From the NCBI RefSeq assembly GCF_009857135.1, contig NZ_CP047318.1, positions 2,976,001-3,040,000 of the forward strand: 64,000 nucleotides of DNA. Direction: 5' to 3'. Below are positions 42,895-52,062 of the stretch, piece after piece; within the stretch, counting starts at the first letter, position 1, and every line of letters begins with the position of its first letter. The notes below the pieces were generated by a model. That model was not told where the DNA came from. It was given only the letters and a program-made list of their open reading frames with translations, and searched no databases. This stretch comes from Streptomyces sp. HM190. Its GTDB lineage: Bacteria; Actinomycetota; Actinomycetes; Streptomycetales; Streptomycetaceae. A program made the position numbers and the translations under genes.

Positions 42895-44160
42895 ATGAAG
42901 CTCACCGTGGTCGGCGGAGGCTCGACCTACACACCTGAACTCGTGGACGGGTTCGCCCGGCTCCACGGCACCCTGCCGATCGAGGAGCTGGTGCTCGTCG
43001 ACCCGGCCGAGGAGCGCCTGGAACGGGTGGGCGGCCTCGCCCGCCGGATCTTCGCGCGCCAGGGCCACGGCGGCCGGATCGTGACGACCACCGACCTGGA
43101 CCGCGGGGTCGGGGGCGCCGACGCCGTCCTGCTCCAGCTCCGGGTCGGCGGACAGGCCGCCCGGGAACAGGACGAGACCTGGCCGCTGGAGTGCGGCTGC
43201 GTCGGCCAGGAGACCACCGGCGCGGGCGGCCTCGCCAAGGCGCTGCGCACCGTCCCGGTCGTCCTGGACATCGCCGAACGGGTCCGCCGTGCCAACCCCG
43301 GCGCATGGATCATCGACTTCACCAACCCCGTGGGCATCGTGACCCGCGCGCTGCTGCGCGCCGGGCACCGGGCGGTCGGGCTGTGCAACGTGGCGATCGG
43401 GCTCCAGCGGAAGTTCGCCGCGCACCTGGGCGTCACCCCCTCCGACGTCCACCTGGACCACGTGGGCCTCAACCACCTCACCTGGGAGACCGGGGTACGG
43501 CTCGGCGGGCCCACCGGCGAGGACGTCCTCGCGAAGCTGCTGGCCGGCCACGGGGACTCCATCGCCGCCGACCTGCGCCTGCCCCGGCCCCTCCTCGACC
43601 GCCTCGGCGTCGTCCCCTCCCCCTACCTGCGCTACTACTACGCCCACGACGAGGTGGTGGGGGAACTCCGCACCAAGCCGTCGCGGGCCGCCGAAGTCGC
43701 CGCCATGGAGCGCCGCCTGCTGGACATGTACGCCGACCCCGCGCTCGACGAGAAGCCGGCGCTGCTCGCCGAGCGCGGCGGCGCGTACTACTCGGAGGCC
43801 GCGGTGGACCTGGCGGCGGGCCTGCTGGGCGGCAGCGGGAGCCCGTACCAGGTGGTGAACGCGTACAACGCCGGGACGCTGCCCTTCCTCCCGGACGACG
43901 CGGTGATCGAGGTCCAGGCGACCGTGGGGCCGACGGGCGTCACCCCGCTGCCCCTGCCGCCCGTGGACCCGCTGCTCGCCGGTCTGATGGCGAACGTGAC
44001 CGCGTACGAGGACCTGGCTCTCGACGCGGCCCTGCGGGGCGGCCGCGACCGCGTCTTCCGCGCCCTGCTGGCCCACCCCCTGATCGGCCAGTACGCCTAC
44101 GCCGACACCCTCACCGACCGGCTGATCGCACACAACCGGGAGCACCTCACGTGGGCATGA
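42895..44160 (+). CDS. csnH: Glycoside hydrolase family 4 enzyme (6-phospho-beta-glucosidase type)
   Basis: 421 residues. NAD-binding MKLTVVGGGSTYTPELVDGF at the N-terminus, metal-ligand Cys in GLCNVAIGLQRK and His in VGLNHLTWETG, and the catalytic Tyr region around RYYYAHDEVVGE: the NAD/Mn-dependent GH4 mechanism. In the csn context it would cleave imported glucosamine oligomers or their phosphates. ATG 42895 follows GAAGGG. It overlaps the kinase gene by ATGA. Confidence 0.85.
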   Translation: MKLTVVGGGSTYTPELVDGFARLHGTLPIEELVLVDPAEERLERVGGLARRIFARQGHGGRIVTTTDLDRGVGGADAVLLQLRVGGQAAREQDETWPLECGCVGQETTGAGGLAKALRTVPVVLDIAERVRRANPGAWIIDFTNPVGIVTRALLRAGHRAVGLCNVAIGLQRKFAAHLGVTPSDVHLDHVGLNHLTWETGVRLGGPTGEDVLAKLLAGHGDSIAADLRLPRPLLDRLGVVPSPYLRYYYAHDEVVGELRTKPSRAAEVAAMERRLLDMYADPALDEKPALLAERGGAYYSEAAVDLAAGLLGGSGSPYQVVNAYNAGTLPFLPDDAVIEVQATVGPTGVTPLPLPPVDPLLAGLMANVTAYEDLALDAALRGGRDRVFRALLAHPLIGQYAYADTLTDRLIAHNREHLTWA

Positions 44161-45251
44161 CCGGCGGAGGCGCGGAGAGCGGCGCGCACCCTGACCGCGG
44201 CGCGCACCCTGACCGCGGCGCGGGTCCCGGAGGTGGCGCGGGTCCCGGCGGCGGTGCCGCTGTGGCCGGGGGCAGGGGGCGGCGGCGGGGCGCGGTGCTC
44301 GCCGTCGACGCCGGGAACAGCAAGACCGACGTCGCGGTGATCGGGGCCGGCGGAGAGGTGCTGGCGGCGGCTCGCGGGGGCGGGTTCCAGCCGCCGACCG
44401 TGGGCGTGACCGCGGCCGTGGACGCCCTCGCGGAGGTGGTGCGGGAGGCGTTCGCCACGGCCGGGGTCACGGCGGTCGACCATGTGTCGGCCTGCCTCGC
44501 CAACGCGGACTTCCCCGTCGAGGAGGAACAGCTGGCGGCCGCGCTGCGCACGCGCGCGTGGGGGACGTCCGTGGAGGTCCGCAACGACACGTTCGCGATC
44601 CTGCGGGCCGGTGTCGCCGAACCGCGCGGCGTGGCCGTCGTGTGCGGCGCCGGCATCAACTGCGTCGGCATGCGCCCCGACGGCCGTACCGCCCGCTTCC
44701 CCGCACTCGGCCGCATCTCCGGTGACTGGGGCGGTGGTTGGGTCCTCGCCGAGGAGGCGATGTGGCACGCGGCCCGCGCGGAGGACGGCCGGGGCGGCCC
44801 GACCGCGCTGGCCCGCACCCTGCCGGCGCACTTCGGTCTGGGGTCCGTGCACGCCCTGATCGAGGCCCTCCACCTGGGGCGGATCCCGCGGCTGCGCCGG
44901 CATGAACTGACGCCGGTCCTCTTCGCCACGGCGACGGCGGGCGACCCGGTCGCCGGGGCGCTGGTCGACCGGCTGGCCGAGGAGGTGGTGGCGATGGCCA
45001 CGGTGGCGCTGACCCGGCTGGACCTGCTGACCGAGGAGACGCGCGTCCTCCTCGGCGGCGGCGTCCTCGCCGCCCGGCATCCCCGCCTCGACACCCGTGT
45101 CCGCGACCTGCTCTCCGCCGCCGCGCCCAAGGCGGTCCCCCAGGTGGTCGCGGCCGCCCCCGTGCTGGGCGCCGCGCTGCTGGGCCTGGACCGGCTCGGC
45201 GCGGCGCAGGAGGTGCACGCGCGCGTGCGGGCCCACTTCGAAGCCCCCTGA
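44157..45251 (+). CDS. csnK: BadF/BcrAD-type ATPase, sugar kinase (CsnK-like)
   Basis: 364 residues. After a 44-residue Gly/Pro extension with short repeats, AVLAVDAGNSKTDVAVIG is the phosphate-1 motif and VCGAGINCVG with GRISGDWGGGWVLAEEA the N-acetylglucosamine-kinase-like core. Predicted to phosphorylate glucosamine released by the GH4 enzyme. ATG 44157 overlaps the GH4 stop (ATGA), so the two are coupled. Confidence 0.82.
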   Translation: MTGGGAESGAHPDRGAHPDRGAGPGGGAGPGGGAAVAGGRGRRRGAVLAVDAGNSKTDVAVIGAGGEVLAAARGGGFQPPTVGVTAAVDALAEVVREAFATAGVTAVDHVSACLANADFPVEEEQLAAALRTRAWGTSVEVRNDTFAILRAGVAEPRGVAVVCGAGINCVGMRPDGRTARFPALGRISGDWGGGWVLAEEAMWHAARAEDGRGGPTALARTLPAHFGLGSVHALIEALHLGRIPRLRRHELTPVLFATATAGDPVAGALVDRLAEEVVAMATVALTRLDLLTEETRVLLGGGVLAARHPRLDTRVRDLLSAAAPKAVPQVVAAAPVLGAALLGLDRLGAAQEVHARVRAHFEAP

Positions 45252-45513
45252 GGCACCCCCGCGCCCCCTGCCCGCGCCCGACCGGACCACGAGGGAACCG
45301 AACCCACCCGGCAGGCGTATTCATGGGCAGGGGGTGGTGCGGGAAGCCTTCCGTCACGCAGGATTTCGCCCGGCGCAGCGTCCACGACACGATCGGGGAA
45401 CAAGATCGAGTCAGGACCTGTGCGGATGTCGGTCCCGGCGGCGATACTTGCGGCCGTGCACCTCTGCCCGTCACCGGGCGGAAGCGTCGGACGGATGACC
45501 AGGGGGAGGTCAG

Positions 45514-46995
45514 GTGACACACACGCCGAAGGGCAGCGCGCCACCACCGGCACCGCCCGCGAGCCCGGGCGCGATCCCCTCCGTGCCGCCCCAGGTCACG
45601 CCCGCGTCCGGATTCCCCCGGTCGTCCGCCGGCCCGGACGGCGAGCCGCCCCGCCGCACGGCGTTCGCCGAGGGCCTCGACCAGGTGCGCGCCGCCGCGA
45701 CGACCGAACCCGGCCGACTGCGCATCATCGGCGCCGTCCTCGCCCTGCTGATCGTCGCGTTCGGCTCCGTCACCGCCTGGCAGATGAACGACCGCGCGAC
45801 GGCCGCCGACGACGTCCTGACGAGCAGCCAGCCTCTCAGCTCCGCCGCGGCCGGCGTCTACAGCTCCCTCGCCGACGCCAACACGGCGGCCTCCAGCGGC
45901 TTTCTCGCGGGCGGCCAGGAGACACCTGAGTCGCGCGTGCGGTACGAACGCGAGATCGGGGAGGCCGCCGACGGCCTCGCCACCGCCGCGGCCGCCTCGG
46001 AGCCCGGCTCCGAGTCCGAGAAGCGCGTCGCCGAACTGAACGCCCTGCTGCCGAAGTACAAGGGCCTGATCGAGCGGGCCCGCGCCAACAACCGGCTGGG
46101 TTACCCGCTGGGCGGCGCGTATCTGCGGTACGCCAACAGCATCATGCAGGACCAGATGCTGCCGAAGGCCCAGAAGATCTACGACAACGAGAACCGGCGG
46201 CTGCGCGACGACTACTCCGACGCGACGTCCTATCCGTGGGCCGCGATCGCCCTCGGTGCCGTCGCCCTCGGCGGCCTCGTCTGGGCCCAGCGCCGCAACT
46301 ACCTGCACACCAACCGGGTGTTGAACCACGGTCTGGTCGCGGCGACGGTGGCCTCCACGGTGGTCCTGCTGTGGCTGGTCGCCGGCCACACCCTCGCCCG
46401 CTCCGGTCTCAACGACTCCTACGACCACGGCGTACGGTCCCTGACCGTGCTGAACGACGCCCGCATCGCCTCCCTGAAGGCCCGGGGCAACGAGAACCTG
46501 ACGCTGATCAGCCGCGGCGCGGAGACCGAGGAGATCAAGAAGGGCGTCGTGGTCGACAAGTTCGACCACAGGTTCGGGCTGGAGATGAAGGCGCTGGCCT
46601 CGCAGCTGGCCACCGCCGGGAAGCTCGCCGACGACGACAAGGGCGCGGAGCCCGTGAAGGCCGCCCTCGCCGGCATGGAGGTGTGGCAGGACCGGCACCG
46701 CAGCGCCCGTACGGCCGACGAGGAGGGCAAGTACCAGTGCGCCCTCGACCAGGTGATCGGCGGCAGGGCGACACCCGACTGCCGGGCGGGCGACAAACCG
46801 ACGGGCGAGTGCTTCGACCAGGTCGACGCCAACCTGAACACGGCGCTCGGGCATGAGACGAGGGAGTTCGAGCAGGCTGCCAGGGGAGGTCTGGACGCGA
46901 TGACCGGGCTGCCCGTCGGCGCGGCCGTGCTGGCCGTGCTCGCCGCGGCGGGCGCGGTGCTGGGCATCGGACGCAGGCTCTCGGAGTACCGATGA
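45514..46995 (+). CDS. glnX: GlnX-like membrane protein
   Basis: 493 residues. A Pro-rich cytoplasmic N-terminus of about 68 residues precedes a membrane helix (70-88), an extracytoplasmic helical domain (about 90-235), two helices (about 240-292), a second extracytoplasmic region and a C-terminal helix (about 463-485). This and its position before glnH and pknG match GlnX, which in corynebacteria and mycobacteria relays amino-acid binding by GlnH to PknG. GTG 45514 follows AGGGGGAGG. It overlaps glnH by ATGA. Confidence 0.8.
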   Translation: MTHTPKGSAPPPAPPASPGAIPSVPPQVTPASGFPRSSAGPDGEPPRRTAFAEGLDQVRAAATTEPGRLRIIGAVLALLIVAFGSVTAWQMNDRATAADDVLTSSQPLSSAAAGVYSSLADANTAASSGFLAGGQETPESRVRYEREIGEAADGLATAAAASEPGSESEKRVAELNALLPKYKGLIERARANNRLGYPLGGAYLRYANSIMQDQMLPKAQKIYDNENRRLRDDYSDATSYPWAAIALGAVALGGLVWAQRRNYLHTNRVLNHGLVAATVASTVVLLWLVAGHTLARSGLNDSYDHGVRSLTVLNDARIASLKARGNENLTLISRGAETEEIKKGVVVDKFDHRFGLEMKALASQLATAGKLADDDKGAEPVKAALAGMEVWQDRHRSARTADEEGKYQCALDQVIGGRATPDCRAGDKPTGECFDQVDANLNTALGHETREFEQAARGGLDAMTGLPVGAAVLAVLAAAGAVLGIGRRLSEYR

Positions 46996-48068
46996 GGCCG
47001 ACGGGAGGCAACACGGTGGAAGGAGGGGCGATGGAAGCGGTACGACGCCTGCGGGCGGGCCTCAAGGGCTGGGGCGGCGTGGGCGCGATGGCGGTCGTCT
47101 GTGCCCTGACCGTGGTCTTCGCCCTGGTGCTGCCGCTCAGCGGGACCCGCGGCGGCGGCCCGGCCGGCACCGGCGGCCAGGGCGTCGCCCACGGCGAACA
47201 GACCCGGGCGGACGACTGCAGGGCCAAGGGCGACCCGCAGAACCACAGCCTGAGGCCCTCGTCGAGCGAGTCCGGTCCCACCATCAAGAAAATCAAGGAC
47301 AACGGCTTCCTCACGATCGGCGTCGACCAGAACAGCTACCGCTGGGGCTACCGCGACCCGAACAACACCGCCGGCAAGGCGGAGTTGGAGGGCTTCGACA
47401 TCGACATCGCGCACCGCATCGCCGAGGAGATCCTCGGCGACCCGGCCAAGGTGCGCTTCCGCGCCATCCCCACCAACCAACGCATCAAGGCGATCCAGGA
47501 CGGGCAGGTCGACATGGTGGTCCGCACCATGACGATCAGCTGCGAGCGGATGGCGGACGTCGCCTTCTCCCAGCCGTACTTCACGACCGGCCAGCAGGTC
47601 CTGGCCCCCAAGTCCTCGCCCGTCAAGGGCTACGACAAGACGCTTGCGGGCAAGAAGATCTGCTCGGCCAGCGGTTCCACCGCGTGGGAGACCCTGGAGG
47701 CCGACCAGAAGTCCGGCAAGCTCGTCGCCTCCGCCGACATCACCTCCGTCAATCCGCCCAACCAACTCGACTGCCTGGTACGGCTCCAGCTCGGGGAGGT
47801 CGACGCGGTGGTCACCGACGGCGCGCTCGCCGCGAGCCAGGCGGCGCAGGACCCGACGGTCAAGCTGGTGGGCGCGCCGTTCACCACCGAGTACTACGGC
47901 GTGGCGATGAATCTCGAGGCGGACGATCTGGTACGCCGGGTCAACCAGGTCCTGGAGGACTACCTCAAGGACGGCTGGCAGCAGTCGTACGACGACTGGC
48001 TGTCCGCGACCCTGGGCGACGACTCCACGGGGTCCCTGCCGCCGTCCGACCAGAAGTACCGGGACTGA
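46992..48068 (+). CDS. glnH: GlnH-like amino-acid binding protein
   Basis: 358 residues. A membrane segment (GAMAVVCALTVVFALVLPL) is followed by a periplasmic-binding-protein fold: GFLTIGVDQNSYRWGYRDP, LEGFDIDIAHRIAEEI, QRIKAIQDGQVDMVV. In mycobacteria GlnH binds aspartate, glutamate and asparagine. No Cys follows the hydrophobic segment, so no lipobox; it is probably held by its uncleaved helix. No ABC permease is near, which fits a sensor rather than a transporter. A 98-base gap with GACAGA repeats follows. Confidence 0.87.
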   Translation: MRPTGGNTVEGGAMEAVRRLRAGLKGWGGVGAMAVVCALTVVFALVLPLSGTRGGGPAGTGGQGVAHGEQTRADDCRAKGDPQNHSLRPSSSESGPTIKKIKDNGFLTIGVDQNSYRWGYRDPNNTAGKAELEGFDIDIAHRIAEEILGDPAKVRFRAIPTNQRIKAIQDGQVDMVVRTMTISCERMADVAFSQPYFTTGQQVLAPKSSPVKGYDKTLAGKKICSASGSTAWETLEADQKSGKLVASADITSVNPPNQLDCLVRLQLGEVDAVVTDGALAASQAAQDPTVKLVGAPFTTEYYGVAMNLEADDLVRRVNQVLEDYLKDGWQQSYDDWLSATLGDDSTGSLPPSDQKYRD

Positions 48069-48080
48069 CCCCGCAAGTCG

Positions 48081-48154
48081 ACCGACACCGACAGAGACGA
48101 CAGAGACAGACCGACAGAGACAGACCGACAGAGACAGACCGACACCGACAGAGC
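48081..48154. repeat. Purine-rich 14-bp tandem repeat in operon gap
   Basis: Units of CAGACCGACAGAGA at 48107 and 48121, a near-copy at 48135 and degenerate copies to the left fill most of the gap between glnH and the next gene. Confidence 0.85.
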
Positions 48155-48166
48155 GAGAGGTGATCG

Positions 48167-49492
48167 ATGGGCGTCGCGGGATCCACCGGGCCGGTGATGG
48201 ACCGGGACGAGGTGGACCGTGCGCTGGCGCGGCTCGGCGCGGAGCACGAGGCCATCGAGACCTCCCTGCTCGCCCTCCAGGACCACGCGGGCCGCCGACT
48301 GCTCGAGGGCGCCGAGCTGACCGGCGTCACCAAGGAGCGCTGGGAGTCCACGGAGGCGTCGATCACCCTGCTGTGGGCGTACTTCGACGCCTACTCGGAC
48401 GCGCTGCGCAGCGCCCGTGAGATCCGTTCGCGCCGCCGCTGGTCCAGCCGTGAGGACCTGGTGGAGCTGACGGAGCTGCTGCGGGGCGAGGCCGTCACCG
48501 TCGCGGGCTCCGCCACCGCCATGGCGAACGCGCCGACGCTCCAGGGCACCGGCCGGCTCAGCGAGCAGTTCTCGCTGTCCACGCTCGTGGACCGGATGAA
48601 CGACCTGTACGCGGCGTCGCTGGACATGGTCGTCGCCGCCGACGCGGTGTGGTCCGCGCTGCCCGCCCGGATCGATTTACTGGCCGCAGAGCTCCAGCGC
48701 ACCCGTCAGCTCGCGCACTCCGTGGGCGTACGCCCCGGAGAGCACCCGGCGGGCGACGACCTGGAGCGGATCACCCGCACCCTGACCAGGCTCCGCGAGG
48801 AGGTCGTCTCCGACCCGCTCGCCTACTGGGTTCCCGCGCAGGGCAGTTCGGCCCCCGGCAGCGGCCGCCCCGACCTCTCGACGTACGACCGTGAGGCGCG
48901 CGCCCTGGACGACGTGCGGCGGGAGATCGAGGCCGTGCTGATGGTCCGTCAGGACGCGGAGGCACGGCTGGTGAAGCTGCGGGACGTGCTGAGCCGCGCG
49001 GACCGTACCCTCGCCGAGGCGCGCAGCGCCCGCGGTGAGGTGCTGGCGAAGATCGCCGCGACCGAGGTGCCCGTGGTGAGCGGCCCGCCGACCGTGCTGC
49101 AGGAGCAGCTGGCGCTGGCGGCCGAGTACCGCAGACACGGGCAGTGGCACCGGCTGTCCCCGCTCCTGGAGTCCCTGGAGCAGAAGGCCGACGACGAACT
49201 GCTGCGGGCCCGCGAGTCGTTGACGGCGGTCACCGCGCCGCTGGCGGTCCGCGCCGAACTGCGCGGCCGGCTCGACGCGTACAAGGCGAAGGTCGCCCGG
49301 CACGGCCTGGCGGAGGACTCGCTGCTGGTGGAGCGATACGACGCGGCGCGCCGCATGCTGTGGAGCGCGCCCTGCGACCTGCGCGTCGCCGAGCAGGCGG
49401 TGCTGCGCTATCAGCACGCGGTGGCGGAGCTGCTGGGCGCGCCCGTGCCCGGCCGGCCGGAGCCGCGTGACCGGGGAGGGGAGAAATCGTGA
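48167..49492 (+). CDS. Coiled-coil protein of the PknG locus, unknown function
   Basis: 441 residues, soluble, almost entirely helical. Long heptad-like stretches lie at about 245-345 (DREARALDDVRREIEAVLMV...RTLAEARSARGEVLAKIAAT). No catalytic motif is visible. ATG 48167 follows GAGAGG. Its stop overlaps the PknG start (GTGA), so it is made in step with the kinase; a scaffold linking the GlnX/GlnH sensor with PknG is a reasonable guess, not shown. Confidence 0.82.
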   Translation: MGVAGSTGPVMDRDEVDRALARLGAEHEAIETSLLALQDHAGRRLLEGAELTGVTKERWESTEASITLLWAYFDAYSDALRSAREIRSRRRWSSREDLVELTELLRGEAVTVAGSATAMANAPTLQGTGRLSEQFSLSTLVDRMNDLYAASLDMVVAADAVWSALPARIDLLAAELQRTRQLAHSVGVRPGEHPAGDDLERITRTLTRLREEVVSDPLAYWVPAQGSSAPGSGRPDLSTYDREARALDDVRREIEAVLMVRQDAEARLVKLRDVLSRADRTLAEARSARGEVLAKIAATEVPVVSGPPTVLQEQLALAAEYRRHGQWHRLSPLLESLEQKADDELLRARESLTAVTAPLAVRAELRGRLDAYKAKVARHGLAEDSLLVERYDAARRMLWSAPCDLRVAEQAVLRYQHAVAELLGAPVPGRPEPRDRGGEKS

Positions 49493-52059
49493 GCCGGCCG
49501 GACGGAGCGGGTCAGCAGTCGTGCCAGCGGCCCGGTTGCTCGGGGGCGTACGAGGACATGGGCGGCGGTGAGCTGTACTGCGACACCTGCGGTCTGGCGC
49601 CGGTCGTCTCCGCCGGCGGCATGGTGTCCTCCCCGGCGACCGGCATCACCGGGGGGCGGGGCTCGCGCGGCTCGGCTTCCAGTGCGCGGTCCGCGCGGTC
49701 GTCCGCGCGTTCCGCGCAGTCGCGGCGGTCGGTCTCGGGCCGCCTCTCGCGCGCCCTGTCGGGCACGACGACGGGCCGTTCGGTGTCGGTGCGCAGCTCC
49801 GGGAAGACGGCGAGCTCCTCGGGTCGGGCCCGGCTCGGCGCGGGTCTCGTGCAGGTGCCGGAGGTGCCGCGCCCGGATCCGCGCTCGATGGTCCTGGAGA
49901 CCGCGGAGGTGCCCGAGCGCAAGCGGTTCTGCTCTCGTTCGGACTGCGGCGCGCCGGTGGGGCGGGCGCGCGGTGACCGGCCGGGGCGCACGGAGGGCTT
50001 CTGCACCAAGTGCGGCCACCCGTACTCGTTCGTGCCGAAGCTGCACGCCGGTGACATCGTGCGCGGCCAGTACGAGGTCGTGGGCTGTCTCGCGCACGGC
50101 GGCCTGGGCTGGATCTACCTGGCGATCGACCGGGCGGTGTCGGACCGCTGGGTCGTGCTGAAGGGCCTCCTCGACACCGGGGACCAGGACGCGATGGCCG
50201 CCGCGATCTCCGAGCGCCGCTTCCTCGCCGAGATCGAGCACTCCAACATCGTCCGCATCTACAACTTCGTCGAGCACCTCGACCAGCGGACGGGTTCGCT
50301 GGACGGGTACATCGTCATGGAGTACGTCGGCGGCAAGTCGCTGAAGGAGATCGCCAACGGCCGCCGCACCCCGGACGGCCGCCGCGATCCGCTGCCGGTC
50401 GATCAGGCGTGCGCGTACGGCATCGAGGCGCTGGAGGCCCTCGGGCACCTCCACAGCCGCAACCTGCTGTACTGCGACTTCAAGGTCGACAACGCGATCC
50501 AGACCGAGGACCAGCTGAAGCTGATCGACATGGGCGCGGTGCGCAGGATGGACGACGACGAGTCGGCCATCTACGGCACGGTCGGCTACCAGGCGCCGGA
50601 GGTCGCCGACGTCGGCCCGTCCGTGGCGTCCGACCTGTACACGGTCGCCCGTACGCTCGCGGTGCTGACCTTCGACTTCCAGGGGTACACGAACGTCTTC
50701 GTGGACTCCCTGCCCGACCCGGACACCATCGAGGTCTTCCGCCAGTACGAGTCGTTCTACCGGCTGCTGGTGCGGGCCACCGACCCCGACCCGGCCCGCC
50801 GGTTCGCCTCCGCGCAGGAGATGTCGGAGCAGCTCACGGGGGTGCTCCGGGAGGTCGTGTCCCTTCAGACCGGCCGCGCCCGGCCGGCGCTGTCGACGCT
50901 GTTCGGCCCGGAAGTGCGCGTCACGGACACGGAGTTGTTCGCGCGCCTGGACGGGGACGTGTCGCGGCTGGGGACGCGGCCGGTGCCGCCCGGCAGGCTC
51001 CCGCGGCGGGGCAGGACCGCCGCCGGGAACGGGGGCCCGGCCGCCGGTACGCCCGCGCCGCTCACCGGCGGCACGGATCCCTCCGCCTCCGCACGGCTCA
51101 CCAAGCCCCTGGACACGGCCGCCGCGGCGCTCGCGCTGCCCGTGCCCCGCGTGGACCCGGGGGACCCGAACGCCGGGTTCCTGGCCGGTCTCATCGCCTC
51201 CGCGCCCACCGAGCTGATCACGGCGCTGCACGCGGCGCCCACCGGCTCCCTGGAGCTGCGGCTGCGGGAGCTGCGGGCCCGCCTGGAGATGGGCGAGTTC
51301 ACCATCGCCCTGACCACGCTGGACGCCCTGGAGCGGGACCACCCCGACGACTGGCGGGTGGTCTGGTACCGGGGGGTGGCCGCGCTCGCGACCGGCGACC
51401 ACGAGAACGCCGCGCTGTCCTTCGACGCGATCTACGACGCCTTTCCGGGCGAGCCGGCCCCCAAGCTGGCCCTGGGTCTGTGCGCCGAGGTCCTCGGGCA
51501 GCTCGACAACGCCGCCGAGTACTACCGGCTGGTGTGGACGACCGACCCCAGCTTCGTCAGCGCCGCGTTCGGGCTGGCCCGGGTGCGGCTGACCGCCGGG
51601 GACCGGCGGAACGCGGTGCTCGTCCTGGAGTCCGTGCCGGAGGCGTCCATCCACTACACCGCCGCCCGGGTCGCCGCCGTCCGGGCGCGGCTGAGACACC
51701 GTACGGAGTCGACGCTCGCGTCCGGGGCCGCCCCGGGCGCGGCGTTCCTGGACGACCTGACCGCCGCCGCGGGCCAGGTCGAGGCGCTCGGCGGGTACGG
51801 TCTGGACGCGGTGCGCCGGGAGCAGTTGTCCACAGAGGTCCTCGGCAGCGCCCTGGACTGGGTACTCTCCGGTAGCCAGGGCGCCGTGGCCCCGGCCGGC
51901 GGCGAACGGATGCTGCTCGGCAGCGCATTGGACGAGCGTGGCCTCCGCTTCGGACTGGAGCGGGCGTACCGCACGCTGGCCCGGCTCGCGCAGGGCGGCG
52001 AGGAGAGGATCGACCTGGTGGAACGTGCCAACCGTTACCGCCCCCGGACGTGGGTGTAG
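49489..52059 (+). CDS. pknG: Serine/threonine protein kinase PknG
   Basis: 856 residues. Two zinc ribbons (C12/C17/C31/C34 and C148/C153/C172/C175, the second being the rubredoxin-like redox site of PknG) flank a Ser/Arg-rich linker. The kinase domain spans about 195-450: glycine loop GGLGW, K225 in VVLKG, catalytic D330 in YCDFKVDN, and DMG at 347-349. The C-terminal third is a TPR domain. PknG phosphorylates GarA/OdhI to control 2-oxoglutarate dehydrogenase in relatives. The extra N-terminal ribbon is beyond the mycobacterial layout as I recall it. Confidence 0.93.
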   Translation: MSRPDGAGQQSCQRPGCSGAYEDMGGGELYCDTCGLAPVVSAGGMVSSPATGITGGRGSRGSASSARSARSSARSAQSRRSVSGRLSRALSGTTTGRSVSVRSSGKTASSSGRARLGAGLVQVPEVPRPDPRSMVLETAEVPERKRFCSRSDCGAPVGRARGDRPGRTEGFCTKCGHPYSFVPKLHAGDIVRGQYEVVGCLAHGGLGWIYLAIDRAVSDRWVVLKGLLDTGDQDAMAAAISERRFLAEIEHSNIVRIYNFVEHLDQRTGSLDGYIVMEYVGGKSLKEIANGRRTPDGRRDPLPVDQACAYGIEALEALGHLHSRNLLYCDFKVDNAIQTEDQLKLIDMGAVRRMDDDESAIYGTVGYQAPEVADVGPSVASDLYTVARTLAVLTFDFQGYTNVFVDSLPDPDTIEVFRQYESFYRLLVRATDPDPARRFASAQEMSEQLTGVLREVVSLQTGRARPALSTLFGPEVRVTDTELFARLDGDVSRLGTRPVPPGRLPRRGRTAAGNGGPAAGTPAPLTGGTDPSASARLTKPLDTAAAALALPVPRVDPGDPNAGFLAGLIASAPTELITALHAAPTGSLELRLRELRARLEMGEFTIALTTLDALERDHPDDWRVVWYRGVAALATGDHENAALSFDAIYDAFPGEPAPKLALGLCAEVLGQLDNAAEYYRLVWTTDPSFVSAAFGLARVRLTAGDRRNAVLVLESVPEASIHYTAARVAAVRARLRHRTESTLASGAAPGAAFLDDLTAAAGQVEALGGYGLDAVRREQLSTEVLGSALDWVLSGSQGAVAPAGGERMLLGSALDERGLRFGLERAYRTLARLAQGGEERIDLVERANRYRPRTWV

Positions 52060-52062
52060 TTC

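Noticed and set aside
46992..48068. GlnH as part of an amino-acid ABC importer
   Set aside because: No permease or ATPase gene is adjacent, and the order with GlnX and PknG fits a sensor.
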